A stretch of 64,000 nucleotides of DNA from Paractinoplanes ovalisporus (GTDB taxonomy: Bacteria; Actinomycetota; Actinomycetes; Mycobacteriales; Micromonosporaceae): contig NZ_JAENHP010000017.1 in NCBI RefSeq assembly GCF_016834655.1, forward strand, positions 1 through 64,000, written 5' to 3'. Below are positions 43,971-53,117 of this stretch, piece by piece. Positions within the stretch are counted from its first letter, which is position 1. The number at the start of each line of letters is the position of its first letter. The position numbers were made by a program, and so were the translations under genes. A model generated the notes under the pieces. It saw nothing but the letters and a program-made list of their open reading frames with translations. It ran no database searches and was not told the DNA's origin.

Positions 43971-45311
43971 ATGGATCGCCCTCTCAGGGTCGCCGTCATC
44001 GGCGCCGGCCCGGCCGGCATCTACGCGGCCGACATTCTCACCAAGGCCGCCCCGAACGCCACGGTCGACATCATCGACCGCCTCCCGACCCCGTACGGGC
44101 TCATCCGGTACGGCGTCGCGCCCGACCACCCGCGGATCAAAGAGATCATCGTGGCCCTGCACAACGTGCTGGAGAGCCCGCGGATCCGCTTCATCGGCAA
44201 CGTCGACTACGGCGTCGACGTCAAGCCGGAGGAGCTCGAGCAGTTCTACGACGCCACGATCATCGCGACCGGCGCCGAGAAGGACCGCGAGCTGAACATC
44301 CCCGGGATCGACCGGCCCGGCAGCTTCGGCGGCGCCGACTTCGTCTCCTGGTACGACGGCCATCCCGACGTACCCCGGGAATGGCCTCTGACCGCGACCA
44401 AGGTGGCCGTGATCGGGGCCGGCAACGTCGCCGTCGACGTCGCCCGGGTGCTCGCGAAGACCGCCGACGAACTGCTCGAGACCGAAATCCCCGACAACGT
44501 GTACCAGGGCCTGCTGGCCAGCCCGGTGACCGACGTCCACCTGTTCTCGCGCCGTGGCCCGGGCCAGGTCAAGTTCACGCCGATGGAGCTGCGTGAGCTC
44601 GACGAGTCGCCCAACGTCGAGGTGATCGTGCACCCCGAGGGCATGGAGTTCGACGAGGGCAGCCTGGCCGCGATCCGGGCCAAGCGCTCGCTCAAGATGT
44701 GCGTCGACGTGCTGCAGAACTGGTGCGCCCGCGACCCCCGCGACCGTCCGCGCCGCCTGCACCTGCACTTCCTGCAGGCGCCGGCCGAGATCCTGGGCGA
44801 CGACACCGGCGTGACCGGCCTGCGCACCGAGACCCAGGAGCTGACCGGCGACGGCACCGTACGCGGCACCGGCGAGTTCACCGACTGGGACGTGCAGGCC
44901 GTCTACCGGGCGATCGGCTACCTGAGCCGGCCCATCGCCGACCTGCCGTTCGACCACGTCACCGGCACCATCCCGCACGACGCGGGACGGGTGCTCGACC
45001 TCGACGGCGAGCGCGTCCCCGGCCTGTACGCGACCGGCTGGATCAAGCGGGGCCCGGTCGGCCTGATCGGCCACACCAAGAAGGACGCCAGCGAGACGGT
45101 CGCCAGTCTGCTGGCCGACGTCGAGAGCCTGACGCCGGCCGCGCAGGGCGACGTGCTGCCCTACTTCGACCGGCGTGGCATCAGCTACACGACGTGGGAC
45201 GGCTGGAAGCGCCTGGACGAGCACGAGATCGGCCTCGGCGCCCCGCACAACCGCAAGCGCGTCAAGGTCGTCCCGCGCCAGCACATGATCGACATCAGCA
45301 ACGGCATCTAG
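43971..45311 (+). CDS. fprA: Ferredoxin/adrenodoxin-type NADP+ reductase (FprA-like)
   Basis: The 446-residue flavoprotein transfers electrons between NADPH and ferredoxins. The FAD motif VAVIGAGPAGIYAADIL starts at residue 8, followed by PTPYGLIRYGVAPDHP, a signature of the FprA/adrenodoxin-reductase family. The NADPH domain reads KVAVIGAGNVAVDVARVL, and the end has TGWIKRGPVGLIGHTKKDA. The length is normal. GAGG lies about ten bases before the ATG. The iron-box promoter suggests induction at low iron. It could supply electrons to P450s or to the reductase-less NOS in this window. Confidence 0.92.
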   Translation: MDRPLRVAVIGAGPAGIYAADILTKAAPNATVDIIDRLPTPYGLIRYGVAPDHPRIKEIIVALHNVLESPRIRFIGNVDYGVDVKPEELEQFYDATIIATGAEKDRELNIPGIDRPGSFGGADFVSWYDGHPDVPREWPLTATKVAVIGAGNVAVDVARVLAKTADELLETEIPDNVYQGLLASPVTDVHLFSRRGPGQVKFTPMELRELDESPNVEVIVHPEGMEFDEGSLAAIRAKRSLKMCVDVLQNWCARDPRDRPRRLHLHFLQAPAEILGDDTGVTGLRTETQELTGDGTVRGTGEFTDWDVQAVYRAIGYLSRPIADLPFDHVTGTIPHDAGRVLDLDGERVPGLYATGWIKRGPVGLIGHTKKDASETVASLLADVESLTPAAQGDVLPYFDRRGISYTTWDGWKRLDEHEIGLGAPHNRKRVKVVPRQHMIDISNGI

Positions 45312-45314
45312 GTC

Positions 45315-45770
45315 TCAGGCGGCCACCGGGCGAGGCTCCAGAACGATCACCACGGCTTCTGTGCTCCGCAACGCGGCCCATTCGTCGAGCCGCTTGTCGT
45401 ACACGTGCCAGCGTTCCCAGAGCCTCGCCCGCTCGTCACCGTCCGTACGGCGTCCGCGCACCTCCCGCCGGGCGCCGTCGACCTCGACCGTCGCGTCGGG
45501 GTGCTCCCGCAGGTTGAGCCACCAGGCCGGGTGTCCCTCGCCCCAGCCGTTCATCGACATCAGCACCAGGTCGGGGCCGTCCTCGAAATAGGCGAGGAGC
45601 ACCGACCGGGCCTGGCCGCTGCGCCGGCCCACCGTCGTCAGCCGCAGCGTTCCGTACTTCGCGGGCCCGGGCTTCGACAGCCCCACACGCCCACCGGTCA
45701 CCTTGTAGATCCCGCGATGAATCGCCCACGCCGTACGCACCACCCAGCGAGGCGGAACCCGGACAGCCAT
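45315..45770 (-). CDS. Nitroreductase-family deazaflavin (F420)-dependent oxidoreductase
   Basis: The 151-residue protein belongs to the Ddn-like split-barrel family: TVGRRSGQARSVLLAYFEDG, LVLMSMNGWGEGHPAWWLNL and the typical REHPDATVEVDG. Members bind coenzyme F420 and reduce quinones or nitro compounds. GGAGGT abuts the ATG at 45770, too close for a normal Shine-Dalgarno, so the GTG at 45788 or TTG at 45797 may be the real start. It is convergent with fprA, with three bases between the stops. Confidence 0.88.
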   Translation of the reverse strand: MAVRVPPRWVVRTAWAIHRGIYKVTGGRVGLSKPGPAKYGTLRLTTVGRRSGQARSVLLAYFEDGPDLVLMSMNGWGEGHPAWWLNLREHPDATVEVDGARREVRGRRTDGDERARLWERWHVYDKRLDEWAALRSTEAVVIVLEPRPVAA

Positions 45771-45887
45771 ACCTCCGACGCTAACCACCCTCGGCAACCG
45801 TCCCGCGGCCTCCGACGAGGCCCCGGCGGCTCTGACCCGCTCACCGCTCCGTACGTACGCTGATTTGTCTTTCGACAGTGTCGCGTT

Positions 45888-47330
45888 GTGCCTTCGGCCA
45901 GTACGGTCGCCTGGGTGAAGCGCGCAACGATCGCTGGAGCGGCTGCCATGGGACGGGCCGTTGACCCAGGGCTTTTGCTGACCGGGTTCGCGGTCGTGTT
46001 CGCCGGTCTGGGCCTGGTGAGTGGGTGGTGGTTGTTGCCGGCAGTGGTCACCGCGTTCCTGGCCGGACGCCGCCCGGGGCGGACCGGTCCGACGGTGCTC
46101 GCGCTGGTGGCGGTGCTCTCGGCCGGTGTGGTGGTGTTCTCAGTCGTGCCCGGCTGGTTGCCGCTGGCGAGCCGTTTCCTGATCCTGTTCGTGGCCGGCG
46201 CGATGTCGCCGTGGTTCGCAGGGCGATTCTGGCGCCAATATCAGGATCTGGTTCGGGCCGGCTGGGAACGGGCCGAGCAGGCGCAGCGTGAACAGCGGCT
46301 GGTCGCTGAGCAAGCTCGGTTGCAGGAACGGGCGCGGATCGCCCAGGACATGCATGACCTGCTCGGTCACGACCTGAGCCTGATCGCGTTGTCCGCAGGC
46401 GCGTTGAAACTGGCGCCCGGCCTGGAGGAGCAGCATCGCCAGGCCGCCGCCGACCTCAGGGTCCGGGCCGGAGCCGCGGTGGAACGCCTCGGCGAGGTGA
46501 TCGGGGTTCTGCGTGAGCAGGCGGACAGCGCCCCCATGGACGTCGACGGCCCGGATCTCGAAACGCTGACGGCTTCGGCTTCCGCATCGGGGCTGGCGGT
46601 GAAGCTGACCATCGAAGGGGAGGCGAGCGATCGGCCGACGATGGCCGAGCGAGCCATGCGCCGGGTCGCGCAGGAGGCATTGACCAATGTGGCCAAGCAC
46701 GCGCCCGGGGCGACGGCGACCATTTCCGTGACGTACACGGCGACCGAGATGACGATCGTGGTGGAGAACGGCCCGTCACCGGCCCGAGGGCCGGCCCGGC
46801 CCGGCGGCGGGCGTGGTCTGGTCGGCCTGGCCGAACGGATGCGGCTGGTCGGCGGCACATTCGAGTACGGTCCGCACCACGGAGGTTTCGCCGTCACGGC
46901 GCGGATCCCGCGGACCACGGTGCCACCCCCGGTGGCCTCTCGGGCCGACCGGCCGTTGCCGCAGGAGCATCGCCGCGTCCGGCGGAGGGCGGGGCGGTCC
47001 TTGGGCATAGCGGTGATGGTGCCGCTGTTGACCGGGGGATTGCTGAGCGGGGCTCTGGCGGGCTGGGAGACACTGTCCGCGGCACGGGCGGTCCTGCACC
47101 CGGGCGACTACGCCCGTCTGCGCATCGGGCAGGATCGATCCGAATTGGAGAGTGTCCTGCCACATCGGCAGGCGCGCAACCCGCCGGCGGCCGCCGAGCC
47201 GATCGACAAGGGTCTGACGTGCGAGTACTACGCGATGACGGCCGATCGCTTCGACGACCGGTCCGGAGACGCCTACCGGCTTTGCTTCCGCGACGACGTG
47301 CTGGTGTCCCGCGACTCGCTCATCTCGTGA
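45888..47330 (+). CDS. NarL-type sensor histidine kinase with C-terminal extension
   Basis: The protein of up to 480 residues has about four N-terminal membrane helices. The HisKA_3 dimerisation box is ARIAQDMHDLLGHDLSLIAL, whose first His is phosphorylated. A HATPase domain follows (AQEALTNVAKHAPGA, GGGRGLVGLAERMRLVGG). After the kinase core comes an unusual extension of about 120 residues with another helix (SLGIAVMVPLLTGGLLSGAL) and a small cysteine-containing domain (GLTCEYYAMTADRFDD). GTG at 45888 is used; GTG at 45915 is also possible. Its partner regulator starts eight bases after the stop. Confidence 0.88.
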   Translation: MPSASTVAWVKRATIAGAAAMGRAVDPGLLLTGFAVVFAGLGLVSGWWLLPAVVTAFLAGRRPGRTGPTVLALVAVLSAGVVVFSVVPGWLPLASRFLILFVAGAMSPWFAGRFWRQYQDLVRAGWERAEQAQREQRLVAEQARLQERARIAQDMHDLLGHDLSLIALSAGALKLAPGLEEQHRQAAADLRVRAGAAVERLGEVIGVLREQADSAPMDVDGPDLETLTASASASGLAVKLTIEGEASDRPTMAERAMRRVAQEALTNVAKHAPGATATISVTYTATEMTIVVENGPSPARGPARPGGGRGLVGLAERMRLVGGTFEYGPHHGGFAVTARIPRTTVPPPVASRADRPLPQEHRRVRRRAGRSLGIAVMVPLLTGGLLSGALAGWETLSAARAVLHPGDYARLRIGQDRSELESVLPHRQARNPPAAAEPIDKGLTCEYYAMTADRFDDRSGDAYRLCFRDDVLVSRDSLIS

Positions 47331-47337
47331 GCTGCCG

Positions 47338-48021
47338 ATGATTCGCGTACTGATTGCCGACGACGAGCCGATGATCCGGGCCGGACTACGCGCGGTTCTC
47401 ACCACTGATGCGGACATCGAGGTGATCGGTGAGGCCGGCGACGGCCGGCACGCCGTCGAGCTGGCGCGGCGGCACCGGCCTGCGGTGGCTGTCCTCGACA
47501 TTCGGATGCCCGGCATGAACGGCATCGAGGCGATGGCGGAGCTCCGCAGAACCGTGCCGGCCACGCAGGTGATCATTTTGACGACGTTCGGGGAGGACGA
47601 CTACATCCTGCGGGCGCTTGGCGGTGGTGCGGCCGGCTTCCTGATCAAGTCGGGCGAGCCCGAGGAACTGATCAGGGGCGTCCGCGCGGTGGCCGACGGC
47701 GCCGCCTACCTGTCACCGGCAGTCGCGGCCCGCGTCGTAGCCCACCTCGCCGCGACGGGCGCGGGCACCGAGGCCACGCGCCGCTCCAGCGCCCGGAACC
47801 GGGTCGACGGTCTCAGCCCCCGGGAACGGGAGGTGCTGGTGTTCCTCGGCAGCGGACTGTCCAACGGGCAGATCGCCCGACGGCTGCACGTGGTCGAAGG
47901 AACGGTCAAGGCGCACGTGAGTTCCATCCTGGCCAGACTCGGTGTGGAGAATCGGGCCGCGGCCGCGGTGGTCGCCCACGAAGCGGGGGTCGCTGCTCCA
48001 CCGCCTCCGCAGCAGTATTGA
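47338..48021 (+). CDS. NarL/FixJ-family response regulator
   Basis: The 227-residue protein has a receiver domain with acidic pocket DDEP, the phosphoacceptor in AVLDIRMPGMNG near residue 54, and IILTTFGEDDY. A LuxR-type HTH (LSPREREVLVFLGSGLSNGQ with IARRLHVVEGTVKAHVSSIL) ends the protein. It forms a two-component system with the kinase just upstream. Its last 309 bases are overlapped on the opposite strand by the PAP2 gene. Confidence 0.93.
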   Translation: MIRVLIADDEPMIRAGLRAVLTTDADIEVIGEAGDGRHAVELARRHRPAVAVLDIRMPGMNGIEAMAELRRTVPATQVIILTTFGEDDYILRALGGGAAGFLIKSGEPEELIRGVRAVADGAAYLSPAVAARVVAHLAATGAGTEATRRSSARNRVDGLSPREREVLVFLGSGLSNGQIARRLHVVEGTVKAHVSSILARLGVENRAAAAVVAHEAGVAAPPPPQQY

Positions 48022-48702
48022 CACCGCCCGCTGAGCTGGAAGCAGGAACGCCAGAATTGCAGCCGCCACCACCGCCCCGCCGAGCGTCGCACCGGCCAGG
48101 ACATCGTGCGGGTAGTGAACTCCCACAAGCACCCGCAGCAACGCGGCCGCCCCGGCCACCGGTAGCGTCAACGCGGCAAGGCGCGGCCACAGCACCGCCA
48201 GCCCAACGGCCAGCCCCGCGGCCAAGGTGGCGTGGTTGCTCGGGAACGACCAATCCCCGCTCTCAGGACAATCGGCGGTCAGCTCGATCCCCGTACGCAA
48301 CACGCGACACGGCCGTTCCTCATCAACGACCAGCTTGAGCGCTTCGCTGACGACGTAAGCCACCACGGTGCCGACGCCGGTGAGCCCCGCCCCGGCAACC
48401 CCTCGTAGGTCCTCGCGGCGCATCGCCATCCACCACATCCCAGTCAGCAGCAGGCCGAGGAACACCAGCGTTCCGTCGGTAGTAACCTCCAGCGCCGGCC
48501 CGAACCACGACGGCATGTCGCCTACCGCCCCGATGACCGCTCGGTAGCCGGACACCGAAACACCGCCGGTAACCTGCACCACCCCGGCCCGACCCCACCC
48601 GTCCGGGGAAAGCCAGGCGACTGACGCCGCCCCCGCTCCCAGAACGCCAACAGCAGCCAGCAATCGACCAGTCCCGCGGGTTGCTCGTGTTTCTCGTTTC
48701 AT
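47713..48702 (-). CDS. PAP2-family membrane phosphatase with antisense 3' extension
   Basis: The 329-residue frame has PAP2 motifs KLVVDEERP (KX6RP), PSNHAT and the final LRVLVGVHYPHDVLAG, in a protein with about five or six helices. It probably dephosphorylates a lipid pyrophosphate or phosphatidate at the membrane. The recognisable part ends near residue 225. The last 100 or so residues are read from the strand opposite the response regulator and look like antisense sequence, as if the original stop had been lost. ATG at 48702 is used. The first codons have no good Shine-Dalgarno. Confidence 0.85.
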   Translation of the reverse strand: MKRETRATRGTGRLLAAVGVLGAGAASVAWLSPDGWGRAGVVQVTGGVSVSGYRAVIGAVGDMPSWFGPALEVTTDGTLVFLGLLLTGMWWMAMRREDLRGVAGAGLTGVGTVVAYVVSEALKLVVDEERPCRVLRTGIELTADCPESGDWSFPSNHATLAAGLAVGLAVLWPRLAALTLPVAGAAALLRVLVGVHYPHDVLAGATLGGAVVAAAILAFLLPAQRAVSILLRRRWSSDPRFVGDHRGRGPILHTESGQDGTHVRLDRSFDHVQPSGDLPVGQSAAEEHQHLPFPGAETVDPVPGAGAARGLGARARRGEVGYDAGRDCR

Positions 48703-48819
48703 GGGGGCCGACCGTAGAAGCGGAAACAACGGGAAACCCGACTCGAACGACAATCCCGCACCCCCGACGATCGTCAGGGTTGACCGACCTGCGTCCCCCT
48801 TCCCCGGGAGCCCGGCGAT

Positions 48820-49371
48820 CTACCGTTCGATGTGGCCGAAGAAGAGGCTGGCGGGCGAGTCGAGCTCGGGTGAGGTGAAGAAATCCCGGATGGCACCGAC
48901 GAATTCGCTGCGGCTGATCCGGCCGTCGTCGTCGGTGTCCAGTTCCAGGAACACGTTCAGCGCCTCGAGGTCCGACACTCCCCACGCCTCCAGGAACACC
49001 TTGTACTCCGGCTTGCTGATGGTGTCGTCGGCGTCGGTGTCCATCACGTCGAAGATCGCTTGCGGGACCAGCTCGGCCATGGTGAACCCGCTCCGGTCGG
49101 CGCCCGCCGCCTTGTTCGCCGCCACGAACTGCTCTTTGGACAGCCGATCGACGCCGTCCACCTGGCGCAGCAGTTCCGACCAGTACGTCTGATAGGCAGC
49201 CCACAACGCATGCGCACGGCTGTCCTCGGCCGCGATGCCGTACCCGTCGAGGTAGCGACTGATCAGGCGCTCATAGTCGCTCCAGTCGACGAATCCGTCG
49301 CGGTCGGTGTCGCTCGCCCCGAAGAGATGCCCCAGCTTGACGGCGATCGGATCATCAGCGCTGTCGGTCAT
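48820..49371 (-). CDS. EF-hand calcium-binding protein
   Basis: The 183-residue protein carries three clear EF-hand loops: DTDRDGFVDWSDY (about residue 21), DTDADDTISKPEY (about 110) and DTDDDGRISRSEF (about 144). A fourth, degenerate hand lies between the first two. It resembles calerythrin-type actinobacterial calcium buffers or sensors. It has no signal peptide, so it is cytoplasmic. It stands alone between the PAP2 gene and the galactan region. Confidence 0.9.
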   Translation of the reverse strand: MTDSADDPIAVKLGHLFGASDTDRDGFVDWSDYERLISRYLDGYGIAAEDSRAHALWAAYQTYWSELLRQVDGVDRLSKEQFVAANKAAGADRSGFTMAELVPQAIFDVMDTDADDTISKPEYKVFLEAWGVSDLEALNVFLELDTDDDGRISRSEFVGAIRDFFTSPELDSPASLFFGHIER

Positions 49372-49500
49372 ATGCCTTCGCCCCCATATACGTAGCTTGG
49401 CACCAACCTATCCGAGGGAGAGGGCGACGGCTGCTGCAACAAACCTGCGCAGCCAACTTATTGACCATCATGTATCTACGGTGGGACATTGCAGGGGCCC

Positions 49501-49530
49501 GGGCGCCGGCGAGGGCTCCCGCCGGCGCCC
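49501..49530 (-). terminator. Hairpin terminator after the beta-galactosidase-GalT gene
   Basis: GGGCGCCGGCG (49501-49511) pairs perfectly with CGCCGGCGCCC (49520-49530) around an eight-base loop, about 75 bases after the stop at 49604. No T-run follows, as is common in high-GC actinobacteria. The rest of 49372-49603 shows no gene. Confidence 0.6.
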
Positions 49531-49603
49531 GGCTGAACCCGCCCCGCCCGGCGACCGGGCGTTCCTGATCGGCCCGCACAAAGAGCTGCGGCGCGACGCG
49601 CCC

Positions 49604-52600
49604 TCAGAGCGCACGCAGCCGCTCGGCCACCCGCTCCGGGGTCGTGTCGCTGACCCAGGACGCCATCGCCGACTCGACCCCGGCCAGATATTTGAGCTTG
49701 CCGGGCGCGCGCAGCACCGAGAACACCTGCAGGTGCAGCCGGAACAGGTCGCGCCCCTGCCGGACGGGCGCCTGGAAGACCCCGGAAATATAAGGCAGCG
49801 GCTCGTCGTAGTAGCGGTCGAGCCGCCCCAGCACGTCGAGATAGATCACGGCCAGGTCGTCACGCTCGTCGTCGGTCAGCGCGGGCAGGTCGGGCACGTC
49901 GCGGTGCGGCGCCAGGTGCACCTCGACCGGCCAGCGCGCGGCCGCCGGCACGTACGCGGTCCAGTGCTCGGTCGACGCCACGACCCGGGTCCGGGCGCGT
50001 CGCTCGGCCGCGAGGATGTCGGCGAACAGCCGGCCGGGGTGGGCGGCCGCCCGTGACAGCATCCGCGCCATCTTGGGCGGCACGAACGGGAACGCGTAGA
50101 TCTGCCCGTGCGGGTGCGGCAGCGTCACCCCGATCTCGCGTCCCCGGTTCTCGAACGCGAACACGTGCTCCACGCCGGGAAGAGCCGACAGCGCCACCGT
50201 ACGGTCGGCCCAGGCGTCGATGACGGTCCGCGCGCGCGACGGCGACAGGGTGCCGAACGAGCCCTCCAGAGAGGACGAGAAGCAGACCACTTCCGTACGC
50301 CCGGAGGCCGGCCGGACGGGCCACAGCGGGTCCCCGTCGATCAGCTCGAGCGTGCCCGTCGCCCGGGGCGAGAACGCGGGGAAGCGGTTCTCGAAGACCA
50401 CCACGTCGTACGCGGCCTCGGCCACCTCGGTCGGGACGCCGCCCGGGACCGTCGGCGCCAACGGGTCGGCCGTGGGCCGGAAGGTCCGGTCGTTGCGGTG
50501 CGCCGCGATCGCGATCCACTCCCCGGTCAGCGGGTCGAGCCGCATCTCCGGCTGCGCCCCGCCCACCGGCAGCGGCCGAGGGTCAACGGCCTTGCGCGGT
50601 ACGAACGGCCAGGTGTCGTCGTAGTAGATGATCTCGCGCCCGTCCGCCATGTGCCGCACCGTCCTGCGCACCCGGTGCCCGCGCTCGCGCCAGGTCGCCC
50701 GCCCGATCACCCGCACCGCGCCGACCTCGAGCAGCTGCTGCCCGTCGGCGGCGAGCAGACGTTCGCGGGCCTCGTGCGGCAGCGACACGGTCGACCCCGC
50801 GGCCAGCGGCAGCAGGTGCAGGGTCAGCTCGGCGCCGGGCCGCCAGCCGATGTCGCGCAGGTTCACGGTCCAGGCCGAGCCGTCCCAGAACCGGTCGGTG
50901 ACCGGGCGCCCGTCCACGCGCAGCTGCCCGACGTCGCCCGCCCATTCGATACGCAGAACGGCGTCGATTCCCTCGGTCAGCGGCGGAACGGTCAGGCGGT
51001 GAACGGCGGCCAGCTCGTCGAACGTTTCCGGGCCGGGCGCCGACTGCCGGCCGTCGTATTTCCCGTACGCCACCGGAACGGTCGCCGCCGCCGGGCGAAC
51101 GCATTCCCGGGCCGCCTCGGTGGTGAACCCGGAAACCTCGCCGTCGAGCGGGAGGTCCGTGAAATCCCCGGCCACCGGATCGTAGAACCGCACCGACGGC
51201 GTGCCGGTCGTGAGAACGTCGACCCGGCCGTCCGCGCCCCACCGCAATTCGTCTCCGGAAAGCAGCAGGCGCCGCCGCGGGCCGTCCTCGTCGACCCAGA
51301 CCGCGGCCGCCTCCGAGGCGGGCAGAACGAGCAGGTCGAAAGCGCCGAGCCGCACCGGGGAAAGGCCCGGGGAAGCGGCCGCGACGACCCCGTCGGCCGA
51401 GTACGTCACGTCGACGCCCTCGGCCGCGACGAGCACCAGGGTCGGCACGTCGCCGGGCAGCACCGTCAGCGCCGAGGCGGTGGCCCAGTCCAGGAGCCCG
51501 CCGCCGAGCCTCAGCCGCAGGGGCCAGCAGGCAATCGTTCCGGCCGGGATGTCGACCGGGGACGAGGGCAGCGTCAGTTCGTGGTTTCCGAGGTCGACCC
51601 GGAACTGGGCCCGGGCGTACGGCGGCAACGGGAAATGCGGCTGGTGCCAAGCGAGGAAGAGAAATCCACTCTCCCCGTCGCCGCGCAACGCGAAGCGCAT
51701 CGTGGTCGAATCTTCCACGCCCTGAGGCCGTACGGCGGGAAGGGTTGACGGCATTTCCGCGAGCCGGTCTCCGAAGGCAGCCAGAAAGGCGTGCTGCCGC
51801 CGCAGTTCGGCGTGGCTGGCGGTGAGGACCCCGCTTTCCCCGATCGGCGCGTGGAAGTCGTATCCCAGGGGCGGCAGGTCGTTCGGGTAACCCGTGGCGT
51901 GCGATTCCTGGGCGCCGCCGGGCAGCGCCGGGTTCGTCCCTCCGGCGTACATGTAATAGCCCTGCCAGGCCGATCCGTTGCCGATCTTGCAGTGCGCGAT
52001 CGTCGCCACGTCGAGCGCGCCGGGCCAGGGCCGCCGGTGGTAGGCGGTCGCCATGCCGCCGCCGAGCTCGCAGGTGGCCGGCGGGAACAGCGGCGACGGC
52101 GTACGCGGCTGGGGTGTGCTCAGTTTCGCCTCGTGCATGCGCCGCAGGTCGGCGCCGATGCCCGGGTCGTCCCAGACGTGCGAGAAGAAGTAGTGGTCGC
52201 GGAACGTCGGGTCCCAGGGTGCGCCGGCGTCCACCCAGAACCCGTCGCCGTAACCGCCGTAGAGCGGCAGCACCTCACCCTCGGGCAGGTCGGCGCCGCC
52301 CCACGCGGTCGCCGTCCACAGCGGGGCCGTGATGCCGGCCGCGCGGGCCAGCCGCTTGAGCGTGACCAGGTGGCCGGGCTGGTCGTAGAGCTCGTTCTCG
52401 AGCTGCACACCGAGCAGCTCGGCGCCGCCGGTGTGCGCGGCCAGCTGCCCGAACCACTCCTCGACCAGCTCCAGATAGGCCGGGTCGTCGGTGCGGTGCG
52501 CGACCGGCGCCCGCTGCACCCAGTCGGGGAAACCGCCGTTGCGGCTCTCGCCGTGGCACCACGGGCCGATCCGCAGCACCATGTCGAGCCCGGCGTTGCG

Positions 52601-52915
52601 CACCTCGTCGAGGAAGGCGGCCACGTCGAGGTTGCCGTCGAAGCGGGGCTGGCCGCGGCGCGGCACGTGATGCAGCCAGAACACGTAGCTGGCGACGACC
52701 GTGACGCCGCCCGCGCGCATCTGGCGCAGCCGCTCGGCCCAGCGGTCGCGGGGCACCCGGCTGTAGTGCAGCTCGCCCGAGACCGGGATGACCGGGACGC
52801 CGCTCTTCAGCACCGACCGGCTGGTCAGGGCAACCCCCGGCCGTACGTCCTCGTCGTTGCTCATCCGCGGCCGCCGCGGCGGCTCGGACCACGGACGATG
52901 TGCGACTGACAGCAC
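49604..52915 (-). CDS. Fusion of GH35-type beta-galactosidase and galactose-1-phosphate uridylyltransferase
   Basis: One 1,103-residue frame joins two enzymes. Residues 1 to about 745 resemble GH35: SGELHYSRVPRDRWAERLRQ, YVFWLHH, and the acid/base QLENELY near residue 172. From about 750 a GalT begins (VRRTVRHMADGREIIYYDD), with the active-site LPHPHGQIYAFPF. The zinc-type CPLC cysteines of many GalTs are replaced (DPLAPT). The protein would split imported galacto-oligosaccharides and convert galactose-1-phosphate to UDP-galactose in the cytoplasm. No signal peptide or galactokinase is seen. GTG at 52915 has GGGAGG upstream. An internal GTG near 50678 could start a separate GalT. Confidence 0.85.
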   Translation of the reverse strand: MLSVAHRPWSEPPRRPRMSNDEDVRPGVALTSRSVLKSGVPVIPVSGELHYSRVPRDRWAERLRQMRAGGVTVVASYVFWLHHVPRRGQPRFDGNLDVAAFLDEVRNAGLDMVLRIGPWCHGESRNGGFPDWVQRAPVAHRTDDPAYLELVEEWFGQLAAHTGGAELLGVQLENELYDQPGHLVTLKRLARAAGITAPLWTATAWGGADLPEGEVLPLYGGYGDGFWVDAGAPWDPTFRDHYFFSHVWDDPGIGADLRRMHEAKLSTPQPRTPSPLFPPATCELGGGMATAYHRRPWPGALDVATIAHCKIGNGSAWQGYYMYAGGTNPALPGGAQESHATGYPNDLPPLGYDFHAPIGESGVLTASHAELRRQHAFLAAFGDRLAEMPSTLPAVRPQGVEDSTTMRFALRGDGESGFLFLAWHQPHFPLPPYARAQFRVDLGNHELTLPSSPVDIPAGTIACWPLRLRLGGGLLDWATASALTVLPGDVPTLVLVAAEGVDVTYSADGVVAAASPGLSPVRLGAFDLLVLPASEAAAVWVDEDGPRRRLLLSGDELRWGADGRVDVLTTGTPSVRFYDPVAGDFTDLPLDGEVSGFTTEAARECVRPAAATVPVAYGKYDGRQSAPGPETFDELAAVHRLTVPPLTEGIDAVLRIEWAGDVGQLRVDGRPVTDRFWDGSAWTVNLRDIGWRPGAELTLHLLPLAAGSTVSLPHEARERLLAADGQQLLEVGAVRVIGRATWRERGHRVRRTVRHMADGREIIYYDDTWPFVPRKAVDPRPLPVGGAQPEMRLDPLTGEWIAIAAHRNDRTFRPTADPLAPTVPGGVPTEVAEAAYDVVVFENRFPAFSPRATGTLELIDGDPLWPVRPASGRTEVVCFSSSLEGSFGTLSPSRARTVIDAWADRTVALSALPGVEHVFAFENRGREIGVTLPHPHGQIYAFPFVPPKMARMLSRAAAHPGRLFADILAAERRARTRVVASTEHWTAYVPAAARWPVEVHLAPHRDVPDLPALTDDERDDLAVIYLDVLGRLDRYYDEPLPYISGVFQAPVRQGRDLFRLHLQVFSVLRAPGKLKYLAGVESAMASWVSDTTPERVAERLRAL

Positions 52916-52932
52916 GGGGCCTCCCTCAATAC

Positions 52933-52949
52933 CTGTAACCGGTCACAGG
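52933..52949. promoter_or_regulatory. LacI-type operator 1 (beta-galactosidase side)
   Basis: CTGTAACCGGTCACAGG is a near-perfect palindrome centred on CCGG, as expected for a LacI-family operator. It lies 18 bases upstream of the GH35-GalT start codon and is identical to operator 2. Two copies flanking one divergent promoter suggest binding of a repressor dimer pair or looping. Confidence 0.8.
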
Positions 52950-52997
52950 CTCCTGAGCCCGCACGATACATCGGCTTAACCGCCCCGACGCAAGGCC

Positions 52998-53039
52998 TTG
53001 ACAATCATGAAAAGGACCATCACTGTAACCGGTCACAGG
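52998..53039 (+). promoter_or_regulatory. Promoter and LacI-type operator 2 (ABC transporter side)
   Basis: A -35 box TTGACA (52998-53003) is followed after about 17 bases by the -10 region. That region overlaps the operator CTGTAACCGGTCACAGG at 53023-53039, identical to the one 90 bases upstream. Repressor binding would cover the -10 box. The regulator is very likely the LacI-family protein encoded at 56211. Confidence 0.75.
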
Positions 53040-53117
53040 TCCTGTTCGGTGACGCACGTCTCTTCCGGCAGCGACCAGGTCGCGCGCCTCCGCGGCCCCA
53101 TCGATCGAGGAGTACCG

